64,000 nucleotides of DNA from Pleurostoma richardsiae (lineage: Eukaryota; Ascomycota; Sordariomycetes; Calosphaeriales; Pleurostomataceae), in the NCBI GenBank assembly GCA_030052745.1, contig JANBVO010000014.1:496001-560000 (forward strand), given 5' to 3'. Below, in pieces: positions 1 through 12,562 of the stretch. The position numbers and the translations under genes were made by a program. Within the stretch, counting starts at the first letter, position 1. The number at the start of each line of letters is the position of its first letter. The notes below the pieces were generated by a model that was given only the letters and a program-made list of their open reading frames with translations, searched no databases and was not told the DNA's origin.

Positions 1-1061
1 CTTCGTCTGACTGCGAGGGTGCCGGGGAGGTTTTCACAGTCTCCCCGGCAAACGATACGACCAGCAACCCTGACGAGACAGGTCATGAAACGTCGTTCTT
101 CCGCTCTCCGAAATATCTTACAGTGTCCACGCAGCTTCACCTCGAGGCGCTGGCGCAGTCGGTAGGGAACGTCTGGACGCTGTCGCCGACGTTCCGGGCA
201 GAGAAGAGCGACACTTCGAGGCATCTGAGTGAGTTCTATATGCTCGAGGCCGAGATGAGCTTCGTGGACAAAATGGAGAGTGTCATGACGTTAGCCGAAG
301 ACATGCTCAGACATTTGAGCTCCACCCTCTACGAATCTCAGGTGGCCCAAGAGCTCCGAAGGCGCGGCAAGCAGGCGCCAGCCTCCGACCTAGCTCCTGC
401 CGAGGAGATCGATCGCCGTTGGCAAGGCCTGATGGAGTCATCGTGGCCGCGAGTTACCTACACGGAAGCTATCGACATCTTAAAGCCAGAGGCTGACCGC
501 TTCGTCCACAAGCCTACCTGGGCCGCCGGTTTGCAGTCGGAGCATGAGAAGTATCTCGCAAAGGTAGTCGGTGGAGGCACCAAGCCCGTGTTCGTCACAG
601 GGTATCCCCGCGACATCAAAGCCTTCTACATGCTGGCGTCTCAAGCGGGCATATCCCCCGAGGCAGCAGAGTCGGCTGCAAGCGCACATAACGGTCGATC
701 TGCACCTGGTGCTACCGTAGAGTGCTTCGACCTTCTGGTCCCCGAGTTCTGCGAGATTGCTGGCGGCTCCATGCGCGAGCACCGCTTAGCGCAACTGCTT
801 GAGGCAATGAAAATGCATGGAATTGTTACACCCGCCCCGGTTGGCAGCGGCAGCCAGCTGCCCGTTACAAATGACCATGCCTGTACCACTCCCTCACAGG
901 GCGCTGCGTTGGACTGGTACGTCGATCTCCGGCGTTGGGGCTGTCCTCCGCATGGCGGATTTGGTCTTGGCTTTGACCGCCTGCTCAGCTATCTCTCTGG
1001 AGTCCAAAGCATCCGCGACATTGTGGCCTTCCCTCGCTATTACGGACGGTGCGACTGCTGA
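1..1061 (+). CDS. Asparaginyl-tRNA synthetase, mitochondrial type (5' partial)
   Basis: Class II aminoacyl-tRNA synthetase that charges tRNA-Asn. The reading frame is open from the left edge of the window (frame starting at base 3), so the anticodon-binding domain and motif 1 lie outside. Visible: the segment SDCEGAGEVF and FFRSPKYLTVSTQLHLE typical of AsnRS, class II motif 2 (FRAEKSDTSRHLSEF, then MLEAEMSF), and near the C-terminus motif 3 (GLGFDRLL) followed by the family ending IRDIVAFPRYYGRC. The protein stops at TGA 1059-1061 with the usual short tail. Fungi have separate cytosolic and mitochondrial AsnRS; the DCEGAGE wording and the tail suggest the mitochondrial one (yeast Slm5 type), but the targeting peptide is not in view, so that assignment is inference. 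No intron is evident in the visible part. Confidence 0.9.
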   Translation, partial: SSDCEGAGEVFTVSPANDTTSNPDETGHETSFFRSPKYLTVSTQLHLEALAQSVGNVWTLSPTFRAEKSDTSRHLSEFYMLEAEMSFVDKMESVMTLAEDMLRHLSSTLYESQVAQELRRRGKQAPASDLAPAEEIDRRWQGLMESSWPRVTYTEAIDILKPEADRFVHKPTWAAGLQSEHEKYLAKVVGGGTKPVFVTGYPRDIKAFYMLASQAGISPEAAESAASAHNGRSAPGATVECFDLLVPEFCEIAGGSMREHRLAQLLEAMKMHGIVTPAPVGSGSQLPVTNDHACTTPSQGAALDWYVDLRRWGCPPHGGFGLGFDRLLSYLSGVQSIRDIVAFPRYYGRCDC

Positions 1062-4000
1062 GCGAGGGGACCGCGCACCGGATCCGGTCCGATCCAGTCT
1101 TTTGTCTGTGCGCCTGTCTGCACGCACGACTCCTCGCCATGTCGTGGTCGTTAAGGCTTGCCTACCTGGGGGATGCGGAGAAACTTGCCGTGCAACCCTC
1201 GCACAGCAGCTACGATTCCCTCCACGGGCAGCAGGCCCCAACGTCGCACACGCCGGAGGAGATCGACAGCGCAGCTGTCACTTTCCTCTGCTCGAGGCTT
1301 CTCGAGGTCCCGGGGGAGAACAAACATTTGGTGCCGCAAGGATGCCCGCATCTGACATGTTGCGAGATATGTTCGAGACCGCTGTCTCTGTGTGACACGA
1401 GTGCCGGACCCCTTTACGGCCTTTACGTCCTCATCCGGTCCCGTCCCGGGGCCAAACTAGGGGACCTACGGTTCAAATTGCGGCTAGCTGCAGTCGGGAG
1501 AAGCATTTGTCCCCTAGATTAGCCTGAACGGAGGGTCTTCGGAGCAGCCGGTCGATCCTCACAGCTGGGGTCTGGAAGCACCGTCGAGCTGTGCGCTCGG
1601 CTTTCTCTGCGAGGAGTTTTCTTCGTGTAGTTTCATGTACAATACGGTCTATACCGTGTATTTTACTCTGAACATATGTACTCTACTCATGCCGGATGAT
1701 AGACCGATAGATAGCAATTGCTAGCGTTGACACGCAATATACCCCCGAGCATGACCACTGGACAGCCTCCCGCCGCGCATCACGTCCGCCGCCAACGTCT
1801 GTCATCATCCCGACGGGTCCAGAAGATATGACGAATCGGTCAGCATCGCGCGGCTTGCCCTTGCCATTATGTGTCGTCTGAGTACCTACCTACCTGGTGA
1901 TGGTATATCCTTACAGTCCTCAGTTTCCCGCGGACACTGGTCATTGGCTTGCAAGTACGACGGCCATGGTGTCTTCCGGGCCTATAGACTACTCGTACGT
2001 CTTCGCGCATGAAGCAGGTAGAGAGGGTGGATGGGAGATCCAGGAGACAGCCTCGCTCGACTGACCGCCTGTTACTCTGAGAGATCATCATGCGTAGATA
2101 CCACATAGCTCATTGAGGAAGAGGTAGAAGTGGTCCCTCTAGGCGCATCTCGTCATGGTCCCATGAAGCGCTGGGAGCCATGCCTTTACGTTATGCGACC
2201 TAAAGAGGCACTTCGTAACAGATCTCGTCATATAACACTTACGTCCCTTGTTCGCCCTTGAGAACCTTAGATGAGAGATAATATTGTTGCCTTTAAGGCG
2301 CGACTGAGCCGTAGATGGCAGTAGTCCCTGGCAAGGCGGCCCATCCTTGGCAAACTTTCTCCCCAGGAGTCTTTTGATCCCCGACGAGTACACTTTCCGT
2401 GGGAAGCTCACCGCCGAGTGAACGCAACTTCAGTGGACCAGTCAGCAAACTCACTTCCTATATCGGTAAGTTGTTCTAGAAAGAGGTAATGCATGGTCTG
2501 TAAGCTCCAATTTGATGCAATGGTGCCAGGGGTCCCACACTACCGTAAGACGTGAGCTGCCTATCCTACTCTTTTCCTGTTTCTGGGGACTACAGTCCAA
2601 CTTCCACGGGGATTCTTCTCATCTACTCTTCCTCTCCAGTGGTCAATTTTCGGGGAGGGCTCCTTTATCCTGCGTCTGACGTATTCCGAAAACACACCCT
2701 GTATGCGACCCGGTGCTAATTGAAGCCACACCGCTCACCGCTCGACGCACATGGAAGGGCCGATGTTAAGACAGGCGCGTATCATCGTTTTCCCGCCAGG
2801 GACCTTGACTCTGGCGGCCGCACTGTAGCCCCCCCTCCCGCTCATCCACTTCCCCATGCGGATATTGAGAGGCTTCCGTCGGCAATTCTTCCATGTATGC
2901 CAGGGGTACGCAAAGTACTGAGCAGCTGCCGCTGAGGAGAAGAGACAGACTGGGCAGAGGGAATATGGAGACAGTGACAGCGGACGTATGTCGGCGTAAG
3001 CACCAACTTACCAAACAAGAAAGGATCGGGGGTGATTGGCGCGGATTAGACTTGACAGCTTGCAAGTTTTTTGCAAATGCACGCGAGCGAGGACAATGGA
3101 GAAAGAAGCTTAATCACCCACGCGGGAGGGGAAAAAAGCAACGACAAGGTTCCCAGGGAAGCAAGGCACGGCATTTCGCAGCCGAGGATGGCGAACTCTA
3201 GGAATGTGTGGTGAGGTCCTGCAGCGACGCTTTCCCTCACCCGGAGTGGCCCCTATCGGGCGCCAGTGCGTGTTGTGAGCTGACCGGTGCTGCATCCGAA
3301 CGATAGCGCAGCGGCTATTGGTCCCTGAAGGGGTCCCCTCCTTGGTGGCAGCACGGTATTGCATTTCGTAATCGCGATCGATGCTATCTTGCCAGGCTTG
3401 CCCAGTGGGAATGAGCTAGCAGCGTCTGTGAGGTGTGGTTGCTGGCATGCCTTGATTGACGAATTGCCGTCTCGTATCCTCAAGCAACATGGACCGGTCG
3501 ATGTTGGTCAATGTTGGCGAGGGCCACGCCTTGTGTGTGTTGGAGACTTGCCTAAGATAAGTTGCTGGGCGGGTAGAGTACCTAGGTTTGGGCTCCATGG
3601 CGGACATGATTCACTCCCTGGCCTCATACGATCCAGAAGGCCGCGTCTCGAGTCCTTCCAGAGCGACGATGGAAGTCTCATATTCTGCGACGTCGCCAAG
3701 GCGTGTCAGAACCCACGCGATGCTTAGATGCGCACGCCATGCCTAACCAGGCAATTCTTTCTCGGTGTCAGAGGACTGATCAACGGCAGCCATGCTGACC
3801 GACCACGAGGACGAGCTTCTCCCAGGGTGATCTTCGGGGAAATGTTGTCGTATCGAGGCCGTCCTTAAATCACCCCCTTTCCAGTTGGTGTCGAACAGCG
3901 GAGCACTGCTTGGCTGGATGCTTGGCTCGTGTTGGCCTGTTGGTGACTCCTTGGTCTGTTGCCACTCCTCATTGAGAAGGATGCCGAGGGACGTCTTGTG

Positions 4001-4731
4001 GCCCCCCCTTGAGATTAGCAATTATTGGCAGATATTGCTGCGGGTAGGCGTTATCACGACGGCGCTGCGGCGCCGGCCAAGTGCCGGACTATCACTTCCC
4101 AATCTGCCACGAGCGGACTGGAGACTGGAGACCGGGTGTGGTCCCTTCAACGGTCTTTCGTCAGGGAAGCTCGGAATGAGACAAGGGGGGCTGGTACTTG
4201 GCGTCGCACAAAGTTGGCGATTTGATCCGACTGTGCCGATCCGTGGTTGAAGTGCTCGAAGCCCTTTTCTTGGGAGGCCGCGTCATCACCCTGACCGGGG
4301 TTGTTTAGTGCGGGTCCTTGGGACAGATGGGAGTTGGTTGGTACGTACCCTCCGTATCCCACGTACCGGTACCTCGAGGCGTGGCACCAAGGGTCTTTTG
4401 TCTTGTGCTGTGCCAGTGGTTCCTTCCTGGCTCGGATCTCTGATAGGGAAACATGACCCTTGACGGTGCCTCGGTCTCGCATCGCATCGCTGTAGATGGA
4501 AGGCTCGGAAGGGGTCAAGGTTAAGAACAAGAAGGTGCGTGACTTCCGAGCGCTTGCTTCCTTCCTCTCGGGATGGTGGGGAGCCCCACAGGCATCCTGA
4601 CGAATCAGGGACGCAGCAGATGTCATTAAACTCGAGTGAGGCGCACGCTTGATTACGCACTAGCCGCTCCGCGAATTAAGCTTAAGCGGATTTGAGCATC
4701 GACCAGGATTTGACAAGGGCCTAGCGGGGCA

Positions 4732-4743
4732 GGGGGGGGGGGG
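4732..4743. repeat. Poly-G run (12 G)
   Basis: Uninterrupted run of 12 G read on the plus strand, in noncoding sequence. Confidence 0.9.
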
Positions 4744-5810
4744 CCATAGGAGGCATTGCGGGCGGGGCAAGAGCGAGCCGGGGTCGACTAAACTCGTGAG
4801 TACGTACCTGTGTACGGGAGTACCTTGACGCACAGTGCGAGATTTTGTTGCGCCCGCACGAGTCATGAGGATTTTCTTCACGCACAGGGTCCTCGTCAAG
4901 TTTCAACTCCATACGATGTCCACAATCATTGCACCAAAGTACATCTCGACAGCGACTATCCCTTTGAAGCAGGGCCCCATGGGACCAGTGGTTATAGGGA
5001 GACATAATCCAGGTGCGCAAGACGCCTACTACGGCCCCTGACCCTACAAGCCTGGCGGCCGCCGAGTCGGTGAGCTCAGTGCCGAGCCGAATGCAACTAC
5101 AGTAGACGGCGTGCATGCCGCGTTCGATAAGACTCAGCTTGTCTAGGACTCTAGGGGCTCTCGCTAATGCTGTCCTCGTGAGGCCATTTCACGACCCAAG
5201 GCTTGGCGGACGTCAGTTTAAGCTGCCGTCGGCATCGTGGCCAGCCTGTCACGTCCGAGGTCGTGGGACGATTTCGGCCACGCTAGCGTTGTTGACTATG
5301 TGGTCTATGTACTATGTAGTCGTAACTGGAAATGGTACACCGGGATGTGGGAGCGGCAAAGCGGCACACAGAGAAGAGCAGAAGTTCCGTGAGAACTCTC
5401 GAGTCGAGTCGTGACAGCTTTCTCACGGCCGGCCCGTCACGGCCTCTTCTTCATGCCCGTAACTTGCGAGCATTCCTGAGCGTCTTGGCCGGCTGCAGTT
5501 CGCTGTCTGCACTCAGTCCCCCCGGCTCCGCGCCGGCCGAACAATGGAGGAGAGCAAAAAGGCACAAGGCACCCACAACCAAGCCGGCTAATGTGTATGC
5601 ACTACGATGACACACTACCCGTATTTTCGTGTCATCCGCTTGCAGCCAGGCCTTCCGTCTTGGGCAGCAGGTCCGATGCCGTGTGGAAATACGGATATAT
5701 CTCGCCGTTGATTGATGACGAATCCATTGGATAGCCGGCATCTGGCGTGACACCCCCTTCAAATTTTACCAAGAAGGGAAAATGCCCAATGCGAGTGCGC
5801 GGCAGCGTTT

Positions 5811-5847
5811 ACAGTACTTACAGTACACAATACACAGTACACAGTAC
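5811..5847 (+). repeat. Four copies of ACAGTAC
   Basis: ACAGTAC occurs at 5811, 5820, 5834 and 5841, separated by 0 to 7 bases. Related GTAC-rich words recur in other intergenic parts of the window, for example near 11570, 11800 and 29370. Confidence 0.8.
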
Positions 5848-8800
5848 GTGGAACTATCTCTGGCTGCGAGATGCGATACATGCTCGAGTCGCTTGCTCAC
5901 CCTTTGGTATCGCCTTTTCGTCAATATCCGTCCTGTATTCCCGGAGGCTGGTGTCAGCACGAGACCACCTCCCAAGGTCACACGTTGGACTCCTTCGATC
6001 AGAAACGGGAAGGGTTGCTGACAGGATCCTCTCCCTTATTATTCCCAAGACGGGCTCGGATGCTCCTGCACAGAGCTCGCTCGCGTGGCAATTAGAGTTA
6101 GGTGCCGGCGTGCCGCTTAGCAATCGAGAGCGCCCGAGCCGAGCTCGCGGATTGGGGCTAAGGCTCCGTTAGCCTGCGGTGCTATCGATCCATGGCGTCC
6201 TGGGCTGCCCTCGCTCGTGCTCCTGCTCACGGTCCAGGTTCTTTCTCGGGGTCCAGCTGGACCCCGTCTATCCACTGTCTGGACTGTGGCCAAAACATCT
6301 GACAAGATAGAGTGATGGGTTGGAAATCGATTCCTCGTTGGATCTCGTTGGATTAGTATGGTGGTTGGGTGGTTCTCCTAGTCCTTCGAGAAGCACTTAA
6401 CAAAAGTTGGTTATTTAGCATCGGCGGGGTGTCTGCCGCGCCAGTAATTTGTATGCGCGCTCGCTTCCGGATCGGATCCCAGAAGGCGTGTAGCTCTTCC
6501 GTACCGGTACATCCGTTGGGGACGATGTACTCGTATTAAAGTTTTGCAGCTCGCAAGCCACACCTAAATCATCGCTCGGATCCCTGTCAGCCCAGCGGGT
6601 GTCCGCTGGTTGGCTGGCCCGGATGTAGCTGCCAACCAGTGTTGGTCCCTGAATGCCACAGTGCTCTACATAGCACATGCCTGGATGCAGCCTTTGTGCG
6701 CCCTTGGCGCCCTCGCACTCCAAAGCACAACAACAAACGCAGAGGTGTGGCAAGTTCCGATGCGGCGTGCGTGCTGCCTGTGCAGGATATGCACGCATCT
6801 CATGACATGCCTGAGGGCGAAGGCGCCCGAAGAGGCCGTCCGCATTATGTGTGGCGCCTAGAACGAGCCTGCACTGGCTGTCAGGCAAGCCGCTTTAACG
6901 TAGAGTCTCTGCCACTGCTGTCACAGTTCTTTGACTTCCCGCCTTTGGCCCGGGAAAATACAGCGCCTCTTTACGCACGAGAGGCGCATTTGAGTGGTGC
7001 TGTCTGTGTGACATGTTGGCTGGCTCCACCGGCGGAAGTGATCGACGTTCGCTCCCAACTTTGTGCGACACGAGACACATCTCGTAATCCCAACGGCACT
7101 TTTCTTTAATCAACGGTGGTTAGCTGCCTCATCGTTCCTTTATCTCCTCCTTGGCCGGCGACTTGGCTGTGCGACCCTCCTGTACATAGATCACGCTCTT
7201 CGTTTTCCCGCCCTCAGCGAATCGGGCTGTTGTGCACAGCTGGCAATCCGTCAGTCAGCCCCGGCGTGTGGACTGCTTCCGTTGGCGCTGTTGTCGAGAG
7301 TCCGGCGGGCGGAAGCTTGACCCGACGCTGTCTATTTCCACATGCTGTACACTATCCGTATGTGCCGCCGGGGCGATGAAACCCTACCTAGACGGCATCG
7401 AGGCAGAGCAGAGACAAGCGAGACGCTGCGATTGGGTTCCGCTCTGGCGGTGTCCGTTCCGCGCTGTGGAATCTGCGAAATGGGCAGGCCAACGGACCCT
7501 GCACCTTGGGGGCCGTTTCCAGTGTCGTTACGCGTCTCTTCAGGGGGTTAATTAGCTGTCCATCCCGCTTTCTAAGCGGCATTTGGGGGCGGTCGTTATC
7601 GAAGTATAGAGTACATAAGCCCTGCAAGAGCAAAACGTCTCCTGACTTGGGAACAAGGAAAGGTGGAACGCAGCCGCCAGGACTGATCCTCCCGGAGTCA
7701 TCCCGATGCCCAGCTGATGCCAAGGCGCAGCCAAGGAGCGGCTGCGTCTCTCCTCATATGAACAAGACCTTGGCCAGGACAAGAACCTCGTAAAAGGTGT
7801 TATCGACCTGTGTTGGTACCGTTCAGGATGGCGTTTCAAATGCGGAGGTGGGCGGATGACCGAGTTGGGAGTGCGCGTATCCCAACTGCATACGGAGTAC
7901 CACGATAGGCAATATGGTACGTCTCGCACTCGCGGGGCTCAGAGTGATTGGACTTTACGAAGGCTTCTCCCTCTTCGGAAATAGATGCCGAACTGTAACC
8001 CGTGCCCTCGAGCTAAGCAGTGAGAACCCAGATCCGACTTTCGCTTGAGGATGCAGAAGGATCTCCTAACTGCGGTAGCGAAATCTACGCTAGAAGCAGC
8101 ATTTCACTGCTGGCGTCGGTCTTACTATGCAATCGGAGTAGAAAACAGGGAAATATGGTAGACAGATCGCCAAGAGCGGAGGATCACGACGCTTAAAATC
8201 ATGCTTAAACGGTTCGCGTCGCGGGATGCACTTTGCTGGTTTGCAATGCCTTCCGGGATCTTGGACTGCCGAAGTGGTTTGCCAGAAGAGTCGTCGGCTG
8301 TCGGAGAACGGATCGTTGCCGGCTCTCATACTTCGGTCAGCTCTGCACAAGGCGCTCTCACTTTCCTGAAGAGGACTCGGAGCATGAATCGGCGGCGTCC
8401 AAGTCATGGCCGTCAGACTGGTGCTTACACCCGCTGACATCCGGAGCGGCACCGGGCTCTACATGCTAAGGAGCGAGCCAAGGGGATGATCAATCAAATA
8501 TCTCGGCTTGCACCTCGGCGGGGGAAAGCTAGGCAAACGACATGCAATCTACTCTACTTGGCACTCCCACTGTGGAGGCGCCTGCTGGTATGGACCTGGC
8601 AAAGAATACCTAGGTAGGCAGCACTCGGTGATGTCTGAGACGGGTTACCGTCTGCCTAGCTGGCGCCTGGAATAGGGATTCGGTGAGTAGCTCTGCAAGG
8701 CGAGAAGAAAAAGCAGGTCCAACTCTGTTTGAACGACGGGTGCACGTACCAGGCACCCTGCGCCCTTCCAGGAGGGGCGGGCGGCCGCTATGTGGCCATT

Positions 8801-11764
8801 GTCTGTCAGCCTCATGGACGCCATGTCAGCAGGCTGCATTTAGACTCTGGGCAGAAAGCAAGATTCTCCGCTGTTCACTTCCATCTCCCACATCCCGCCA
8901 GCCACCTACTTAAACGGCATACTTGGCGGACAAGTTGGTTGAGGAGAAACTCCCTCTAATCTGCTGGCGTTAGGTCAGGCTTCATCTCGAGTTTTGGCAG
9001 ATCCCCCAGTGAGGTCGCACCAGTTGGTGGGCGACAGACTGGTCGTCTGAAAGTAAAAGACGAGCGAGCGCGTGCCATCACTGTGCGACTCCAGGTCACA
9101 TGCCCGAGCCTTGATGCTTGTGGTACACTGTTGGGCTTCGTAGCTCCTTCTTTGACGGCCTAACAGGCTAGTTCTGCAAACGCCCATGTTGGAGATAAAA
9201 CCGGCGATGGTAAGGTATCACCAACATCCTCCGTCACGGGGTACGAGCCCTGTCATTTCCTCTCGGCCGTTGCATGTCACACAGCTCAAATGGCACCACG
9301 GCGTGCCAACATCATTAAAGCCCAAGGGATGATGAAACGGGTGTGCGATGAAATCCCGGAGCGGTGGACTAATCTTACAGAAGCCCGCTGACGGCCGCCG
9401 GCTAGAGGAAGCTCTTGTCGGCCGCGCCTCGACTTATAGTGGGAGAACATTGGCATACCTCGACTCGCACCTGTGGCTCGAGGTGGTCCGGGGCCCCTCG
9501 AACAAGGTGCCGTGTGCTTGTGTCTTCACCCGTGAAACATCGCATTCCGTTTCTCGTCCCATCACGAAATGACCTCGAGCCTGGGCACGGAGTATTGCCT
9601 TCAGAGGGCCTCAATGCCACATGGCAGGGAGGCGGCAAGTGCCGTTCAAAGTGCCGTTGATCAGGATCAAGGAGGCGAAATGACTCGATGCAGCACGACA
9701 AGGGGGAATGTGAAGTGGACCGGCTTTCGAAGAAGCTTACGAATCTGACGTGGGCCCATTGGGCTCCGCCGCCAAAACATCCCCACAATCCGATTTTCAC
9801 AGCAACCGTACCCCGTAGCATAGACGTACTCGCCAGCTGGCGCAATGCGTAGTTTAGGGGGCTGAGGGAGCGATCTGCTGGGAGGACGAGGGATAGATCT
9901 CCGAGTCCCCGCTGTACCGGCCGGCACTGCGAGATGAACACGAGAGAATAGTCGAGATTCGAGGGCTCTCGCACGGCATCCTGTGCGCTTCGTGTGCACC
10001 CGGTGCGCCGTAGCACGCGACAGATGAGAGAAGGCTGGGCTGGAGGCACAAGCAACGTCCAGAACGGGAAATCGAGCCTGAAGTAGGAAGGAGGTACGGC
10101 ATGAGTCTCACGCTTACTGATTGGGGAGGCAGCCTCCCTGATCACTCCCGTCGCCGACGACGGCTGCGGTACCCCCCTTGATCGCGCCTAAGGTGTGCAC
10201 GAAACGGGGAGATAGGGGATTCACAAGTGCGAGGCTACGAGGCCGCCGAGTCTCCTGTCTAAGTGCAGTAGGGCACAGGTGACTCGGAGGCGTGTCGTAC
10301 AGCCCCAGGGAGCATGTCAAGCGTGACAACTCTCCCCTGTGGGGTCCCCCCGGCTGTTTTGGTCGTAAGCTTTCGTGGTAAGGGATGCTGGAACTGGAAA
10401 TAGAGAGGCCATCCCAGGCACCGCGCGTACTGCTCACAGAGCGCTCTCAGAAAATGACGTGAAGACCGTATATCCCGTCAGACGTATAGGCGCAGTCTTA
10501 AAATGCTGAGTCGAGTCAAGGGGGGCCATGCGAGCAGCTCGATATCTGCGTCGCCGGAGAAGTGTTGGTGCTTGATAGGGTGTTGGAAATTCGTCATTTC
10601 CAAGTCTCGTGAGCAATCGCGGTCGGTCAGGAGGATTGCAGGTGCCCCTCCCCCCTTTTCGCCTCTTCCTCGATCGAATCCTTCATTGCACTGCAGATGC
10701 GGCCTGCCTGAGGACTGCCAACCGGTCGCCTCGGGCGCGGAGACCGGAGGAGATGACGGAAGGAGGCCCAAAGGAATCACCCGCTTCCTCATCCTCCTCC
10801 ATCCTCCTCGCTCTTCGGAGAAAAGCGGTGCTCGAAACATCGGGCCAATAGCAGCTGCAGCAGGCGGGACTCGCGGCGATAAGAGTGACATACCGTACCG
10901 CTAATTACATGCAGGGCACGCAGGACGCTGATGGATCCCACGCGAATAATGATGGACATTGGGTCTTAAAGGCCTGTACTTCAGGGTCTCGACAACGTCC
11001 CTGTCGCTGGCCGTTCTACCAATACCTAGCACGCCGCGGTCATTCTACCTGTGTGTGTATGAGATAATAGAGAGAAGAGAATCGGCGGAGCTGCTCTTCG
11101 GAGGCATGGAAGCATGGAGCCAGGCTCTTCTTGTTTGGAGCAGATTTCGCGATGCAGCCGAGATAGGCTTACTGCCCCGCTGTATTACCTTGGGGCGCGG
11201 GTGTCAGCAGATGGCAGGTTGGGGGTTGGCTGTTAGATGTACTGGCGGGTGCGGTGTCAGATAGATTCATCGACGCTGACATGAAGTGAAGATCGCAGAG
11301 GCTTACTGCATGGGAGACAGGTTGATCATCAGGCGTGTAGGCCGTACAGTACTCGGGTAACCAACTGCCCGCCCGCCTGTTGACACATGAGGTTTCTTCC
11401 CTGCTGAAGCACTCCGTCTTGTCGGTCAGTCACCTTTTGCACGAGCAGGCAAGCCCGTGACAAAGAGGAAGAGCTACTCCTGCTTGAGGCTCAGCCTCGA
11501 CTTGTCGACATATTGAAGAGTACACATCACCTCCGCGATGTCCATCCGTACAGTACATACATAGTAGGTCGGTACCATGTAAGGCTCGGTACCGAGTACC
11601 TGCGCCGAGCAGCGGATGAGGGCAAAAGAGAAGGTTCCAAGTTTAAGTGACGACTGTGGAGACAGAGGTGTGGGGCGTCAAAGAGCGCTAAAAGGCTGGG
11701 CGTGGCGCCGTAAAATAAGCTTGAAATTTATCATGCTGCACCACCGCACCGCGCTGCACTGCAC

Positions 11765-11845
11765 GGAAGGTACCTCCCGCAAGTACCTCACCTAGTACTG
11801 TACTTGGGCCAGGTACCTATACTCCGTGCCGTACAGTACAGACAC
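11765..11845. repeat. GTACC/GTACAGTAC-rich cluster
   Basis: Within about 80 bases there are several GGTACC, AGTACC/AGTACTGTAC and GTACAGTAC words. A similar cluster lies at about 11550-11600. These are degenerate, not a clean tandem array, and no function can be assigned. Confidence 0.5.
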
Positions 11846-12537
11846 GGAACACAGTCGAAATACCCGCAGGGCATGGGCATCATCCGTGGATATTCCCACG
11901 TCAATCCCGCTGCCGTCAGCCATCTGAAAGGCTGCATGTATGGTGCACAGAGCAGCATAACGACTCGGCGTACCGACAGTACTCGTACAGCACAGTACCA
12001 ACGGTATCTTGGCTCGCCGAGACCCCGTCACGTCGCCCACCAACTTGTGTCTGTGTCGCCGTCTTTACTGGATCTGTTGGTCTGCGCCGAGCCTTGGATC
12101 CTCTCTTTTGCGGCACTGCTCGACCGAGGAAGGGCATTACACTACACTGCGGTGCGCTCTCTCCCTTTTATCGAGGACAGGCCCCCTTTCTCCGCTCATC
12201 CATACCATCCTCACTCACCACATTCGAGGAGACGCGGAGCTCGCTCCGAGATTCGACGACGCCCCGCGATCGTCCAGGCAGCCGGACCAGCAAACAGACG
12301 AGAGCCAGTCGGGAGTAAGGCAAACGGGAAGAGCAGGACGCTAGGGTCCGGACGACATTCCCATCGCTTCTACCTGCGGCACTGCATCTCTGGCGCCGTC
12401 TAGGCAGAAAAGAAATACAGGATTGGGAGCCAAGGAGGCAGGAGGATCGCAACGCCTCGAACCGGTCTTGCGCCATTCCCACGGCCAATAGTGGCTACAA
12501 GGCCCCTCTTCAACACCGACGCCGAGGACAGCCAAGC

Positions 12538-12562
12538 CTGCTGCTGCTGCTCCTGCTGCTGC
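12538..12562 (+). repeat. CTG trinucleotide microsatellite
   Basis: Imperfect CTG repeat (interrupted once by CTC) in noncoding sequence about 2.5 kb upstream of the WOPR start codon. Confidence 0.8.

Noticed and set aside
9402-10145. 247-codon minus-strand open frame in the large desert
   Set aside because: The long frame has non-gene-like Arg/Ser/Pro-rich composition, overlaps several other frames and shows no motif or promoter signals.
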